Notes under the pieces: generated by a model
The model's database searches: none
What the model was told of the DNA's origin: nothing
What the model saw: only the letters and a program-made list of their open reading frames with translations
From: Cyclina sinensis
Lineage: Eukaryota; Mollusca; Bivalvia; Venerida; Veneridae
Assembly (NCBI GenBank): GCA_012932295.1
Contig: JAAONU010000016.1
Coordinates: 44,671,241-44,735,240 of the forward strand
DNA: 64,000 nt
Reading direction: 5' to 3'
Program-made: the position numbers and the translations under genes
Shown here: positions 35,217-47,690 of the stretch, one piece after another
Position numbering within the stretch: the stretch's first letter is position 1
Layout: each line of letters opens with the position of its first letter

Positions 35217-37070
35217 CAAGAAGCCATATTGATTTTTACACACGATGATATCTCATGCACAACGTAAATAATCTGTAATGGGACTCCTGCCTCAGCTTGC
35301 AAACAAATCACTTTCAGACGCTCGGCAAACATAGACCCATACCAAAGGATGATATTGGTAATATGATGATGATATTCATGATTAAGAACTTAAACTTTTT
35401 TATTTTCATAAAAAGTAGTTTCTTTCTCTATTTTAAGGTAAACAACTGATGTACACTGTCAACGTAATATAAACAATACATTTAAAGAAAGAGGCATTTA
35501 GCTTAATGTGCTCCTACCAGCTAATTACGTTTAGCAAATATATTAAGTGAAAAAAATTGTAACTGAAAGGACGTCTTTAGAAATGGTTACATTATGATAG
35601 GTCGGCAGTTTGCGTGCTTGGGAAAATAAAGAACACTAATGTTAGAACAACAAATGTTAGAAGACTTGCCATTTCGAAGATAAGTTACTGTTTTATCCAG
35701 GTTGCAGCAAGTCAAAACAGTTGAAATTAAGAATCTAGATGAATTTTGGTAATAATAAATGTCTTTATCTTAACGAACAGACATTTTCCAAGTGCCTTCA
35801 ATAAAACATCTGTTCTGTCTCTCTAGATGCATCCCTTAAATTAGGTCAATGTATCCTAGAATCGATACAGTCAGAGATAGAATTCTAGGTCAACTTGTGC
35901 TTGAATTCATTTATTACCTGATAATGATCAGTATTGTAATTGATTTCCTACGTACATGAGGCCTCGTTTTTAGACAAGAGATACACTTTCTTTCTTTTCT
36001 TGACGGGAATTGTCCTAAAAAAAGATTAAACGCAATTAATGCAAATTAATGTAACAACAAGAGCGCTCCGTCTAACGTTTTACAACGGATTTTCGGTTTT
36101 CTAAATGTGGAATTCTAGTATTACTCATTTGTCTGTCAACTAGGCGCTTATGAAAATGGCAGTTGAGCGAACTGTTAAGTTAGCAGAGCAATGACAACTG
36201 TAATTATTTCTACATCATATGATAATTCTCTGTCATTGGTTGCATATATTTGGCTTAAAGAAGCTATAAAGCTATCAGATTTAGTCAAAGTATACAGCAA
36301 TGGTGAATAAGTATGAATTCTATTTTATTATTTAGATACCTATTTGATCCCTTTTTAGAAGTCTTTTCAGACTTTGAAACGGAAAATAAATGGCTTGCTT
36401 GTTTTGAGTATTTATGGTATCATTGATATACACTAGGTAGAATGTTTCTATAATTAATTTGGTATATAAATATTGTATAAAACAGCTTCTTCGCCATAAA
36501 GAAAATATGGTCTACTCGGTTTAACGTCATAAATGTGTTTTATTATCACTTTTTCTGTCTGTCGCCTACCAGTAAAGGTCGATATTGTAAGAAAAATGGT
36601 CTGCATCTTGTGCGAGGTCTGAATAAGGAAGGAAATGCCACTCGAGTGCGATAGAACATAACGATCGCGATCAGTTTTAGAAGACTAGACTCGCAAGAGA
36701 TGCAAGTTGAAATCTTTGGTGCACTGGAGTCATGAAACGTCGACCTCTGATAGGCTGATTTATCACATATTTCTTTAGAGAGCAATATTCTTTCTTTATT
36801 GTGTCTAGAGGTGGAATGACATGGACTTGCCTAAATCTTTCAAACGATCATTGCTAGAATTTCACGAACTTCACGTGCGCTTTCTCCTTAAATTATAGGG
36901 TCATGTTTTCAGTACTGTTCACCCCCTTTATCGATGATTTTTACTTTTCCTAGTAATTTTATTATCATTGTCATTATATGTCTAAAACTGGCATTTTCAG
37001 AAACATGTTTTGCTAAATTATATCGTTCAGTTGTTATATATTATATTTGTTACTCTAGCCGTGATATTTT
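35217..37070. other. no confident gene; contains block Y copy 2
   Basis: Block Y copy 2 (about 35830-35975) follows the interrupted exon as Y copy 1 follows the intact one. This supports a duplication unit of several kb. The minus frame at 36546-36785 (79 codons) partly resembles the minus frame at 30522-30758 in residues around Phe-Phe-Leu, but the match is weak. Confidence 0.4.
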
Positions 37071-37301
37071 ATTAACTCATTAAAGCCTAGCGTCCCCAAA
37101 ATTAGACATAAACAAACAGTGCAGACCCAGATCAGACGCCGCATTACGCGGCGTCTGAACAGGGTCTACACTGTTCGCCTAGAGGACTTACTTCCTTAAA
37201 TAGATTGAAATTGAACATTTAGACCAGAAACCCTTTTAATTGAAAATATTCTTGTCAAACTCAGCAGGATCGCATAATCTATTAGGTATAAATGGGTTAA
37301 T
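37071..37301. mobile_element. 231-bp MITE with two-tier central hairpin
   Basis: The imperfect inverted ends read ATTAACTCATTAAAGCCTA and, inverted, ATTAACCCATTTATACCTA. In the middle, 37115-37175 folds as an outer stem (AACAGTG-C-AGACCC with GGGTCT-A-CACTGTT) enclosing an inner perfect 10-bp stem CAGACGCCGC / GCGGCGTCTG with loop ATTAC (37133-37157). No coding capacity. Similar hairpins are, to my knowledge, widespread in molluscan genomes. Confidence 0.75.
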
Positions 37302-39785
37302 AAAATTGCTCATTCTTAATACACCGCTAGAGCTGTCACTTAACACTGGACTAAAAACCATAATTCAATAATTTATTTGTTGTTATTTAACAGTATTCAG
37401 TGAGTATGATAAACAGATATATATAAAAAAAACTACGTTTATTTTAAAACCGATTTTAATATTGCAACTGGCCGCCATTTCAACATGTCATTTGCCGAAC
37501 CTTTATTCAGTTGTGTGCCATTGACATGAAGGACGTAGTAACATTTTGGTTACTGTCTCAGAGTCAACATAGTTACTGGAACAATGAATCTCTAAATTCT
37601 AATAATATTTCATATACACAATGACATTATACCTTTATGGGGTCCTGCAAAACTTCATTGATTAAAATTAATGTTAAAAAGGGCCATTCTGGTTATTTGT
37701 TCTTTTGTTTTGTAAAATGAATTCGAAAAAAAAAACATTCAAGCGTTTTCAACAAGATACTGGATATTCTGTCATTATGAATAATTTTATGCTAGATTCT
37801 ATAAAAAAGACATCAGAACCATTGTATATAACATTTCTCGAATCAGTATATTACCTGGAGGCGACATTTGTCATTTGTTTTCTACATTTGTCTGAGACAA
37901 GGAATATAAATCTTGTGCCAAGATCGATTTTGTCACGCAAGAAAAGCTTAAATGTAAAAGATTTCTTTGAGAAAATACCATCGAATATGTGGAAATTTCG
38001 CTACAATCTGGAAAAGTGCTTACTTTTGTTTGCCAGTTACTCCTGATAAAATATGTCATTGTGTTTTAAGCTCATCAATAGAGCTGTAAGCGTATCAACT
38101 GTGATTATGCTATCATTCTGTAGGTTAAATACACATAAAAGAATACACATGAAAGAAAAAATGAGTTATAAAATGCGAAAACAAATACAAAAGAAGTTTG
38201 ATGAATTTGGAGTTTCTTTAGGCATAGCAGTGAAAAAGGCAGTTTTACATAATTATACGGAAAAAAACTTTTCTTCCTAAATGTTTTAATTATGTTAAGA
38301 GACTAAGGCTGTGATTTGGTAATCAAGGAACGCTTGGGTTAATTTAATTGCAAGTTCTTCGAGAGAGTTGTAATTAAAGAATAAATCCAAGTCAAGGAGA
38401 AACTGTGAACTATTGGGAGGTAGTATTGTGAATCACTTCCAGAATACATGCATCATTTTATAAAGACGTTCAGAAAATTATCGCCTTTTATTTTTCGTCC
38501 AAATGGCTTGTTTCCTTAAAACATGAAATATTCATGAAGGGAACATCAATCTAAAGTAACGCAGAAACATTGAGAAAAACATTCAAATTGAAAGTCCATT
38601 TCCATTTCTGTTGCACAGAGAAATTTCCATTTCTGTTGCACAGAGAATAACCTTTAAATCAAGCAATTTACATAAGTATCTGTTTTTAAAGGCTCAGTTT
38701 TACTTGCAATGGCAAAATATACTAAAATACTGGTTTTGGCATGCATACTTAAACTATGCTTCTAACAAACAATCCTATTATTCAAACAAATGAATACAAT
38801 CCTTTACAAACCTTCAGGAAACATGAATGGTTTCATTTACTTGAAGATACATCATCTGAATGCAAATTAGCTACGGTCACGTGGGTAGTCACGATACCTC
38901 ACAGATATACTTGTATTACGTTCAAAATAGATGGACATTAAAATAGTTGTCGCACATGCGCTAATCCAATTGTTGTATTGTAATTGTTATCGTATTTTTA
39001 TTTTTATTTTTTTTTGCTAGTGGAACTGGATCATGAAATGTAGAGTAGTTATTTATTATTTCGAACATATACACAAATATCAATCTGCAACTTTTGGAGG
39101 ACACCACTCCATAACCACTGCATTTTTACGGTGAATGATGAAAATGTATGTACATACACTAATCTATTGTCACCCTCCTCAACAGTGTTTACACCTCGTG
39201 CTTATGACAATGTTGTGACTGATGTAAAATGACTACCATTCTAGAACAGTCCGTATTTTAAAATAAGCTAAATGTTGGTTTGAGAATGTTGCACTTCACA
39301 TATTGAGATTAGCACTGATAGCAGATGACGTGTAAAAAGCTTTGTTCGGATTGAAGAGCCTCAGAGAAGTTTCTGATATGGTTTTGACTTAAGAGATATT
39401 TGTACTTGCAAATGTTCGCATATGACATAAGCTTTTAAACTGGTGTTAATGTTGTATATTTAGAAAATAATCGCATCAGTAAAAATGTTCTCTTGTCAAT
39501 TATAACGCTACACAGTGTCCCCACATATGCACATAAAATATTTAAGATATTGAGTTGAAGCACCGTGGTGAAAATTGGGACGTCGAATCCTGATTACGTA
39601 AACTGTGAAGCACAATGTATTATGAGGTGATTATGATGTTACAGTCACCCTCAGCTTGCAACAATGTTAAACAATTTCATAAATGTCTTCAAACAAAATT
39701 CTGACTTTTGCGACAAGTTGGCCAACGTTTCTGCTTAGTATAGACTTTAACTTGGTAATGCATTCTCACATTATTCTATTTTTAG
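37302..39785. other. no confident gene
   Basis: Two adjacent plus frames (37705-38046, 113 codons; 38053-38280, 75 codons) are AT-driven and Lys/Phe-rich without motifs. One frame of this length is expected by chance in a window of this size and composition. A 25-bp direct duplication lies at 38598-38647. Confidence 0.45.
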
Positions 39786-39842
39786 GTACAGGCATACACC
39801 TACTGAATCTGATGACATCACATTGTTAGAAGACAACATTCG
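39786..39842 (+). CDS. candidate short exon (57 nt)
   Basis: The acceptor ATTATTCTATTTTTAG ends at 39785. A donor GTAGGT begins at 39843. The 57 nt are open in the phase that starts with one base and ends with two, the same phase-2 arrangement seen in the exon at 26835 and, at its acceptor, in the exon at 30265. It reads Tyr-Arg-His-Thr-Pro-Thr-Glu-Ser-Asp-Asp-Ile-Thr-Leu-Leu-Glu-Asp, an acidic stretch that is unlike the Lys/Phe/Asn bias of random AT-rich frames. Function unknown. Confidence 0.4.
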
Positions 39843-39848
39843 GTAGGT

Positions 39849-42574
39849 ATAATTTTGTGTTTCGTGTAAATATAACATCATCTTATCATCAATCTTGGTC
39901 CTCTCCTTAAACCAAACGGTCTTATATTTTACTGGAATGGTTTAAGTATTAAATAGACAACTGTGTCAGACTGAAAAAAGGAAAGCTTTTCTGGACACGT
40001 GAACTTTAGATTTGAACGAATTTTCTTCATATTCTTCACAGATTTGAATGAATTTTCTTCATAGATTTGAACGAGTTTTCTTCTTGTCATGAGATGACAC
40101 ACATGTAACGACATTCTTGCATCAGTTTTACTAAAGTAGACAGTTACGGGAAGGTCTGACTGTGGAGTGTTGTATTACGTTTTCTATAGTTATAAGTTTT
40201 CTTATGTCATTATTTCTATTTTTTGCTTGTACGACTTCAAGTTGTCATTTTCTCAGATGTTAGGCTTCCCTTTTTTCAGTTCTGGGGAATCATTCAGCTA
40301 AGATAAAACCCACATGTTAGGAGCATTTCTAGTTGTATTGGGACTTTCTACATTTGTCAAAAATAAGTGAGGTTTGCAATTATGTTCGAATTATAAAGAA
40401 ATGACACCGGACCTCGGGAACAAAATTGTATATATATTCGTTGGCATGTTTTCTTTTTCTAGTTGTCATTCCATTTTACCTCAGTAAATACAAAATTGAC
40501 AGTTGACTGTAATTAGTTGGCTTGAACTTGACTTTCAGTAACTCATTTTTACAGTCATAGCTAGCTTTGGCGTTAACATGGGATATGACAATCTTAGCGA
40601 CATTGCAAATGCAGTAGAATATTGTCGTTCAATTGATTAATACATGATTGTGGTTATTGTTGTTGTATAAAATGACTTTATAGTTATTTGATGCATCAGT
40701 ACCTTTATAAGGCTATTTGAAACTTCTTGACGTTTATTTTTTTTTTTGTTGTGAAAAAAAAGATGAGACATGCTATGGCTCTAAACGACATTATGAAATG
40801 GTTGCTAGGAGTGCCTTTGCCTTAGTACTGATGACACGTTATGATTGCCATGTAAATTGTAGAACTTTCTCATTTAAATTAATTTAATGTCTCATATAAC
40901 CTGCACAGGGGAAACACATGTCTAATACAGAAGCGTTGCGTGGGTCGTTATAGAAAAGCTTAAAATAGGTACTTAGTATTTTTGCTAAAAATGATAAAGA
41001 AAAACGAATACCATCCTTAGGAAGCTAAATGCCTTATCTGTCTGATAGATGGTTACATATATCATGCAAATTCAATTTCAGTAAAGAAGTTGGTCTAAAT
41101 GGATAGGAGAATGTTCAGGCTTTGTGTCACTTATTGAGAGTATTTAACTGCTGCTATTAACTAACATAAGAAGAGGAAATAACATGAAACTTTTCTACCG
41201 CGTAACTTGTTGATTGGTTGCACTGATTTAGTTTAGTAATTAAGGAGATTAGAGTCCTTTTGTAATCGGAGTGCCTGGTAAAAGAATGGTCAGTGTCTTT
41301 ATGTTACCGTTTCCGAAATTGTGCTGTGGAAATTAGGCATCGCGTTTTAAACAAAGAGCATAACTATTTTTACCATTTGACTAAAAATCGGTCAATAAAA
41401 ATGCAAATAAGACCAGAACAACATTCTCAGAATTCATAAGCTGACCTTAAGCTAGAGATATAAACCAAAGGGAATCTCGTTTCCTTTTCCTTTTTTTCCT
41501 TTTAAATAGATAAATTTTGACATATATCGGCGTCTTCTGTTTTTTGCGGCTTATTTAACATAGCTCATGTAATATGTACCATGATCAAATGCATTTTCGA
41601 GGTAGTGAATGAATTATGTTCCTCTAGCAAAACTAGATTTTAAATCCTTCATAAACCAAGCTCCAGGCGGATGTTAAATCATTTCCTTAGATCTGTTGTC
41701 AGCATATACTGTAACAATTGATGCGAGTTATATGTTGTTAAATGATATAAATATTGGTTAACCGGATTTTTTTAATGATAAAATTGATCATGATTAATGT
41801 ATTTAATGATTTATCTTGATTACACGTTTTCAACACTATGTCATTCTGTATTGCATCTTTCAAGAATTATTGGTTTAAATAACATCTAAAAGACAGATTT
41901 ATGTAACATTTAAAACTAATCATTCAAATGAAACCTCTTTTAGGAAAAGATTGCAATCTGATGCTCTGCATTGAGAAAATCGATCCGTGAGATAATAGAT
42001 AGAAGTGGTTTCATTCTGCGCAGTATCTTACATCAATAAAAAAACATTAAATAAATGCTTTCTGCGAAATATTCTTTTTTCTGTTTAGTAGGCTTATTAT
42101 ATTTAGTTATTTCTTAATTATATTATTTATCTATAATTCTTATTTTTATCGGAGTAAATGTGTTATTTTTAGCACGAAAAATACGATATGAATTATGTAT
42201 TTCTTTGGATTGAATACCGAATCTTTTTCCCTCGAGTCTTCATAGCTTCATCTCTATCATTTTGAGAAGAAAATGTCATGAAATACGGCTTGTAGAGAAG
42301 TTATATCTAATGATTAATGGAATGTATCACATATTTTATTACTTTCTAAATTCATTTGGTATTGATTAGATACCGTCTTTATTTCACATTGTTATCGTTG
42401 CTTGTTGCTTTTGGAGCAAAGAGTGAAACCTTAAACGGCGTTTACTACATCATAAATATGCCGTATATCGGAATGGTTAGAAAAAAATCATTTCCGACAG
42501 GAAATTAATTACAATATTGTGCCGCCATGATAGGGCTCTAGATGGCTGAAAAACAGTAAATGTGAACAACTCAC
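39849..42574. other. no gene seen
   Basis: AT-rich, with a short degenerate repeat of GATTTGAACGAATTTTCTTC at 40011-40085. No exon candidates with both splice signals were found. Confidence 0.45.
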
Positions 42575-42860
42575 AAACTTCAGCACGTAGACTTTACTCT
42601 GTCTTGGCACGTGGATAGCACTCCTCTTTCATTCAGTACGTAGGATTGCACTCTTGACTTTGGCACATGTAAATTGCACCCTGATTCTGGGAGTTGATTG
42701 CACTTTTTCTTTGGCCTTTAGACTGCACTGCAATCTTTGCTTCGACTCCTCCTCTGCACACGATTGAGCACATTGATTGCAGTCATTTTTCCGCATGTTC
42801 CCTGCCTCGACATGTAGACTACACTCTTTGGATTTGCACATAGATTGCACTGTGTTGTTT
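42575..42860. repeat. degenerate minisatellite (TAGATTGCACTC-type unit)
   Basis: About seven or eight loosely conserved units of 30-40 bp share GCACRTRGATTGCACTCTTNNCTTTG. The array is Cys/Gln/Lys-rich when translated on the minus strand, which explains the 73-codon open frame there. I treat that frame as an artefact. Confidence 0.65.
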
Positions 42861-43319
42861 CTCTCACGCGAGAGATACCTGACAAAGTGTTTTTAATGTC
42901 GTTTTTATAAAAAATGGAGCTAAATGCAGTTACCTCTTATCTTTAATTTTGACGTCTTATTTGCAAAAATAAAATGATGAATATTATCAGAAGGCTTGAG
43001 GTCTTTCGAAAACTAAAACAAACTTTTAAGACGAACTAGTTTAAGTAATATCACAGATATTATAAAAAAACTGTTTAGTATTAAAATTGCTTTGCTTAAT
43101 GGCCAGTCACTGGAGTGAGATCTTAAAGTCGTGTTGTTAACAAATTTGAATTAAGAGCATTTATCACATGAGATTTTTTAATTAACTGGAAAACAATACG
43201 TTTTGAGTGCACAGACATTTTTTAAGCGCTTATCATTTTTTTTCCAGCTAGGATTTTTATTTAAATGACATATTCGAAGAATCATGTTCATTGTTTAACA
43301 ACCACACCTTGTTTTCATA

Positions 43320-43450
43320 GGAAATTGAACCTGAATAGAGCTACAGGCAATCCTTAATAGCACACAAGCGGAAGTTCTGCTGGAAAAGAAGTTAATTACT
43401 TTCTTGGCAGAATATTTTATGATTGTTTTCAATATAATCGCGTTTGATTA
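43320..43450 (-). repeat. duplicated block P, unit I
   Basis: Block P recurs near 49330-49440 and 55320-55430. On the minus strand all three keep a splice-acceptor-like word (here AACTTCTTTTCCAG, AG 43381-43380). In unit I the sequence behind it aligns with the unit II frame (Ile-Lys-Asp, then a TAG where unit II has Gln), so it is broken here. Confidence 0.5.
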
Positions 43451-44404
43451 TGCGTGAACAAGTGGTTTGATTTTTACACAAATATTAGTAAGTTTTTTGC
43501 CAAAGTGAAACAGAATAATTAATGAACGATTAGGCCTTTTTGTCTACATATGGTCTGCATCCGGTATGGTCAATTTTCAAAGCACTCGTCTTCCCGAAAG
43601 AGATAATAAAATTTTAAAATACGTTTGCCATTCCTTTTGAAATATACTACCGCTTGCAAAACTGATTAGAGTTTCACGTATTCGGAAAACGGTAAAAAGT
43701 GACGATACGATGTTTATTTCAGTAGCTTAAACTGTCACTTTACTGATCATCTAATCACAGCGTGGCAATACCTGCAGCAATACCTGTCAATAAAACTGCG
43801 TCTTGCAATCTACCCGTAGCCAGAAAAAAAATGTGTCTGGGCGGCGCCAAAGTTGCTTAGTCGTAATTGTCGCTGCGTTGCTACCGGAAATCTTCACTCA
43901 ATGTTTCTTTTTTTACTACTTTTTTCTATTTCGTACACAGAATGATACTAGAATGACACTTTTGACAGGTAAAAGGCAGAGTTTTAAAGATACAAATTTA
44001 GCGGCGCTTTAATTGATTTTTGACAGGTGTACCGACGAGTCTCGTTCTTTACCTAACAGAGTAAACTCTAATCAGTTTTGCAAGTGGTAATATAAAGAAT
44101 AAGAGTTTAAACTTTCTCTAAATAAAATCGTTCTGCAAAGGTATTTGGTATATTTTGTAAATTTTATAATAATTTTTTTCAAGATAAAGTACTTCTCACA
44201 TTGCCAGATTTTTAACTCAATATTAGATACCTGTTGTCGTGTTTTTGTTTACGGGTCCAATCAGTTTTCTTATTTCTTTCATATAATTTAGTAATTCCTG
44301 TTTCATGAATTCGCCATTAAGGAATACGTCAAACATTCTTGAAGCAAGAAAGAATGTGCCGAAACCTGTTGTGTTTTAATGAAATCTTCTTGCATTATAT
44401 ACAC
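43451..44404. other. no gene seen between blocks P and Q
   Basis: AT-rich, with a 69-codon plus frame at 43803-44012 and no motif. It may be intron of the minus-strand gene suggested by P and Q. Confidence 0.35.
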
Positions 44405-44617
44405 TTAATATTTAACTGATGAAAACAGTATGCTATTTTGGAACATTGACACATTTTCATCTGGCATTTTTTCCATTCTATAAGCGTTTTGGAATTCGAG
44501 GTCAGCTTCCGTTAGGGACTTATAATTTCCTGGGAGCGGATCGGATTTCAACGTGGTTGACATGAGAAATGGCGATATATTTATCCGTCGAGACATCTCG
44601 GTATCTCCATGTGTCTC
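44405..44617 (-). CDS. candidate exon Q, unit I (open copy)
   Basis: The minus-strand acceptor AATATCCTAG (AG 44619-44618) is followed by 70 open codons to TAA. The opening residues Glu-Thr-His-Gly-Asp-Thr-Glu-Met-Ser are followed by Ile-Asn-Ile-Ser-Pro-Phe-Leu-Met-Ser-Thr-Thr-Leu-Lys-Ser-Asp-Pro. Copies near 50.3, 53.5 and 56.35 kb align in the same frame: Asp-Thr-X-Met-Ser, then Ile-Asp, Ser and Met-Ser-X-Thr recur with third-base changes. No donor is obvious, so this may be a last exon. There is no membrane segment. The family is not recognised. Confidence 0.5.
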   Translation of the reverse strand, partial: ETHGDTEMSRRINISPFLMSTTLKSDPLPGNYKSLTEADLEFQNAYRMEKMPDENVSMFQNSILFSSVKY

Positions 44618-46029
44618 CTAGGATATTACTTGTAGACAGGGAAATCTACAGTGGTAATGAGCACGTGTTATCTCCCGCATTAATTCTTAAAACGGATGTA
44701 AAGTGTAATGTACGAAAATAAATTCCATAACAGTTGTGCGAATTGATTTCTTTTAAGACAGTTAGTATTTGGCGTTAAAATAAATCAAAGAAACCTAGTA
44801 ATTTTATTATTCATTCGCGCCGAATTGTTATAGCCTGTACAGCTTTAAGTATAATGAGAAACTAGATGCTGATCGAGAATAAAACCAGAATGCATTTGAA
44901 GAAAAAGTTGCTTGCGGTTCAAAATACTTTATTCTTCAAAAATGAACTAATATACTTGTGACGGAAGCGTTAGTTTAACTAAAGTGAAAAAGCTACAACA
45001 AATCACTTTTATAGCGGTTAATATTGAAATTAATAATCTTAAGCGAATTCAAGTTTGAGTTATAGTTTGATGTTATCATGTAAGTGTTAGATTCTTACCA
45101 AAACTCGTGAAATTCTGCGGTACAGAACAGTTTCAAGGATCTAGAAATCACTAAAAACTGATACGATAAACAATCCATAGTGTTTCAGTAAACTGCAGTG
45201 CCCAAATGTTTTACTGCATTCAGTATGATGTAACTGCACATTAGATAATATGCAACCATGTAACGCCCACAGAAACAGTAAAAATAAATTATGAAATAAT
45301 AATAACGTGTAAGAAGAGTGTTCCTCGATGAATGCATTACTTTTTGTCTACAATTGTCTAAAATTGTCTATAAAATTTGCCTGTATATTATGTGATTAAC
45401 AGTGGCTGTGAGAATTGGGGCGCCAACGCACTGAAATGGTTCTGTAGTCGGCTTTGAATGTTTAATATTTTCAAAAACTATGGTTTTATACAATTCATTG
45501 CCATATAACACATATATTTTACTATAATGAGACAAATAAAGGGTCATTTGAAATCTCCGACAACTGCATGATTCCATTAATACCTGTTCTCGAGTTACTT
45601 ATTTTATCAGTTTTGAAATACGGATCCTGCTTTTCTGTTCTAGCCTACCTAACACCTAGCTAACTCTCATTTGTAAAATGAATATATCAGAGCAATTAGT
45701 GAGCAAGGCTGAAACTGTAATGTCGTGTAATTAAATATTCCATGTCACGTCAAAATGTATAGATAGATAAAGCTACTTCATTTTCAGCACTACTTACTAA
45801 GTAAAATTCACGTTACTTATCGCTGACGCCGTCTTTACTAGTAACTCATTACAGAAAATCGTAACTATAAAAAGAGTAAACCTAGCAAAAACGGTGCCCA
45901 CAAACCGCTACAAATGTAATGTTTACATTTCATATTTTTGTAAATTAGTTTCTCCGACTGTAAAGAAGAAATGCTTAAGGTTTCATGCTTTCAATCGTTT
46001 GATATTGCCTCAAGGACTACTTTATTTCA

Positions 46030-46345
46030 GTTATAGACGTAAATAGCCAACGACATGAAAGAAACGAAGAATATCGATGAGATATTTGTTTGATATTGAA
46101 ACATTTTTTTATTCAAAGTTCCAAGAGCATTTTGCCTCTGAAGTCATTTTGATCCTGTTGCAACTTACATTATTTGTTTTTTTACGTTTCTGTGGAAACC
46201 GATTTCAAATAAATGACAGATCTATGTCTGCCGAAATTAATTCATCTCATTCGTTCGTCTTGAACTTGATATGGAATAACATTGTTGAACGTAGTAATTA
46301 TGTAGGATGTTTACAGTGTTTGTCACTTTCCGAATGACTCTGAAT
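46030..46345. repeat. duplicated block R, unit I, with X-box-like site
   Basis: The block matches 54415-54810 and 58255-58640 (and weakly 51350-51590). Its centre is CGTTTCTGTGGAAACCGA-TTTCAAATAAATGACA. The 14-bp site at 46186-46199 differs by one base from the palindromic GTTTCTATGGAAAC of units III and IV. It lies about 1.6 kb upstream of exon Q in minus-strand sense, as expected of a promoter or enhancer. Confidence 0.55.
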
Positions 46346-47139
46346 CAAGATTATTCAAGATATCCCAGATAGAAGTTTCTTTTAGAATAGATGTTTACGA
46401 AACATTTTCACATGTGTTGAAAGTTATGTATGCAATGATCATTAGCAAGTGTAGTTATGCATATTACTGGTTTGAACTGGTTGAACGATTTTTAGCAGCC
46501 TATGATATGTCCAAATCTGAATACAATTACAACTAGTTTTCTTCATGGCAAATATCATGTGGGGTAAGACATGTTTTTCTCCAAGCCAGTCTCTAGTACT
46601 CTACTTCTCCTATATCTTGGCATATTATTCCCATATCTTGGTATACTATTTCTTATATCTTGGAACTAAGAAAAGATCAAGATCGAGTGTCTGCAGGGAA
46701 TGTTGGAATCTTGTGTTTTACACCTATGACGGACCCATTTCTAGATAAACAACAAAATATAAACGGTTTTTTTTTAGAGAAAAATAATGAACTATTCATG
46801 CAGTGAATTATTGACATTTTTCATAAAGAACAGCTTTCGTATCCATCAAAAAACTAGGTTGAATAAATAAATCATAGCTGGTGGTTTTATTCTCAGAGAT
46901 CTGTAAATATATAATCTGTAAAACATAAATAAATATTGCTCAATCTTAGTTATAATGATATAAGAGGATTTTATTTAGCTAACCGAGTTAATATTGATTT
47001 ACATCGTTTTTTCTTCTTCATTTCATGAATATTATTAATTCATCGTGCAAATCTTAAGAGTAAGAATGTAATATAATTATACCAAAAGTCAAATTTATAA
47101 CCTAGGTATGTGTGAGCTTAATAAAATCAAAAAATAAAC
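46346..47139. other. no gene seen
   Basis: AT-rich. A short run of TATCTTGG words at 46610-46665 is a small local repeat. Confidence 0.4.
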
Positions 47140-47690
47140 AAGAGTCATGTTGACATGGCCTTCCCCGCCGAATGTGTTTGCTTAGTTATTATTCTTGTGC
47201 ACAACACTCCTTCCCAATGAGATCTATCAACCTAAGAGTTTTCAAGTTGCTATCCCAAACAATTTTTGAGTTAATGTCTGAACAAAATTAAGCATAAACA
47301 ATAACAAAGGACAATAACTAAAAAAAATATGAAAGGTAGAGTTTATTATTCTTGTGCTCTTCACTCCTTCTAAATGAGATACGTCCACCTGTGAAGTTTC
47401 AGGTTGATATCTCAAACACTTTTCCAGTAATACTCAGGCAAAAATTAAGCATGAAAAATAACAAAGAACAATAACTCAAAATTAATGAAGGGTAGAGTTA
47501 TCACTCATATGTAGTTCAGTCCTCCCTAATGAGATCTATGCACCTATGAAGTTTCAAGTTGATATCTCAAATACTTTTCCAGTTATTCTCTGGACAAAAA
47601 ATGTGGGTGGGAAGGACGGACAGAGACTATTATCATACCCCCGTCCCTCCCCCGCCGCCTTTTCGGCGGGGGATAAAAAAACTGGGTCCT
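47140..47690. mobile_element. molluscan-type dispersed repeat with ~157-bp units and end hairpin
   Basis: Two full units and a partial one share TTATTCTTGTGC, CTCCTTCNNAATGAGAT, CACCTNTGAAGTTTCANGTTGATATCTCAAA and AACAAAGRACAATAACT (starts about 157 and 155 bp apart). The left part has GCCTTCCCCGCCGAATG. The right end is a hairpin, CCCCCGCCG-CCTTTT-CGGCGGGGG (47648-47671), followed by ATAAAAAA. It encodes nothing and open frames on both strands over the end are by-products. It resembles, in layout, the 145-bp-unit element at 17873. Confidence 0.7.

Noticed and set aside
37705..38280. Two adjacent frames of 113 and 75 codons as a gene
   Set aside because: At ~66% AT about one frame of this length is expected by chance in 64 kb on six frames. 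Composition is Lys/Phe/Asn-driven, no motif, no splice sites, no paralogue in the window.
42629..42850. Cysteine-rich 73-codon minus frame as a small secreted peptide
   Set aside because: The cysteines recur with the minisatellite period and there is no signal peptide.
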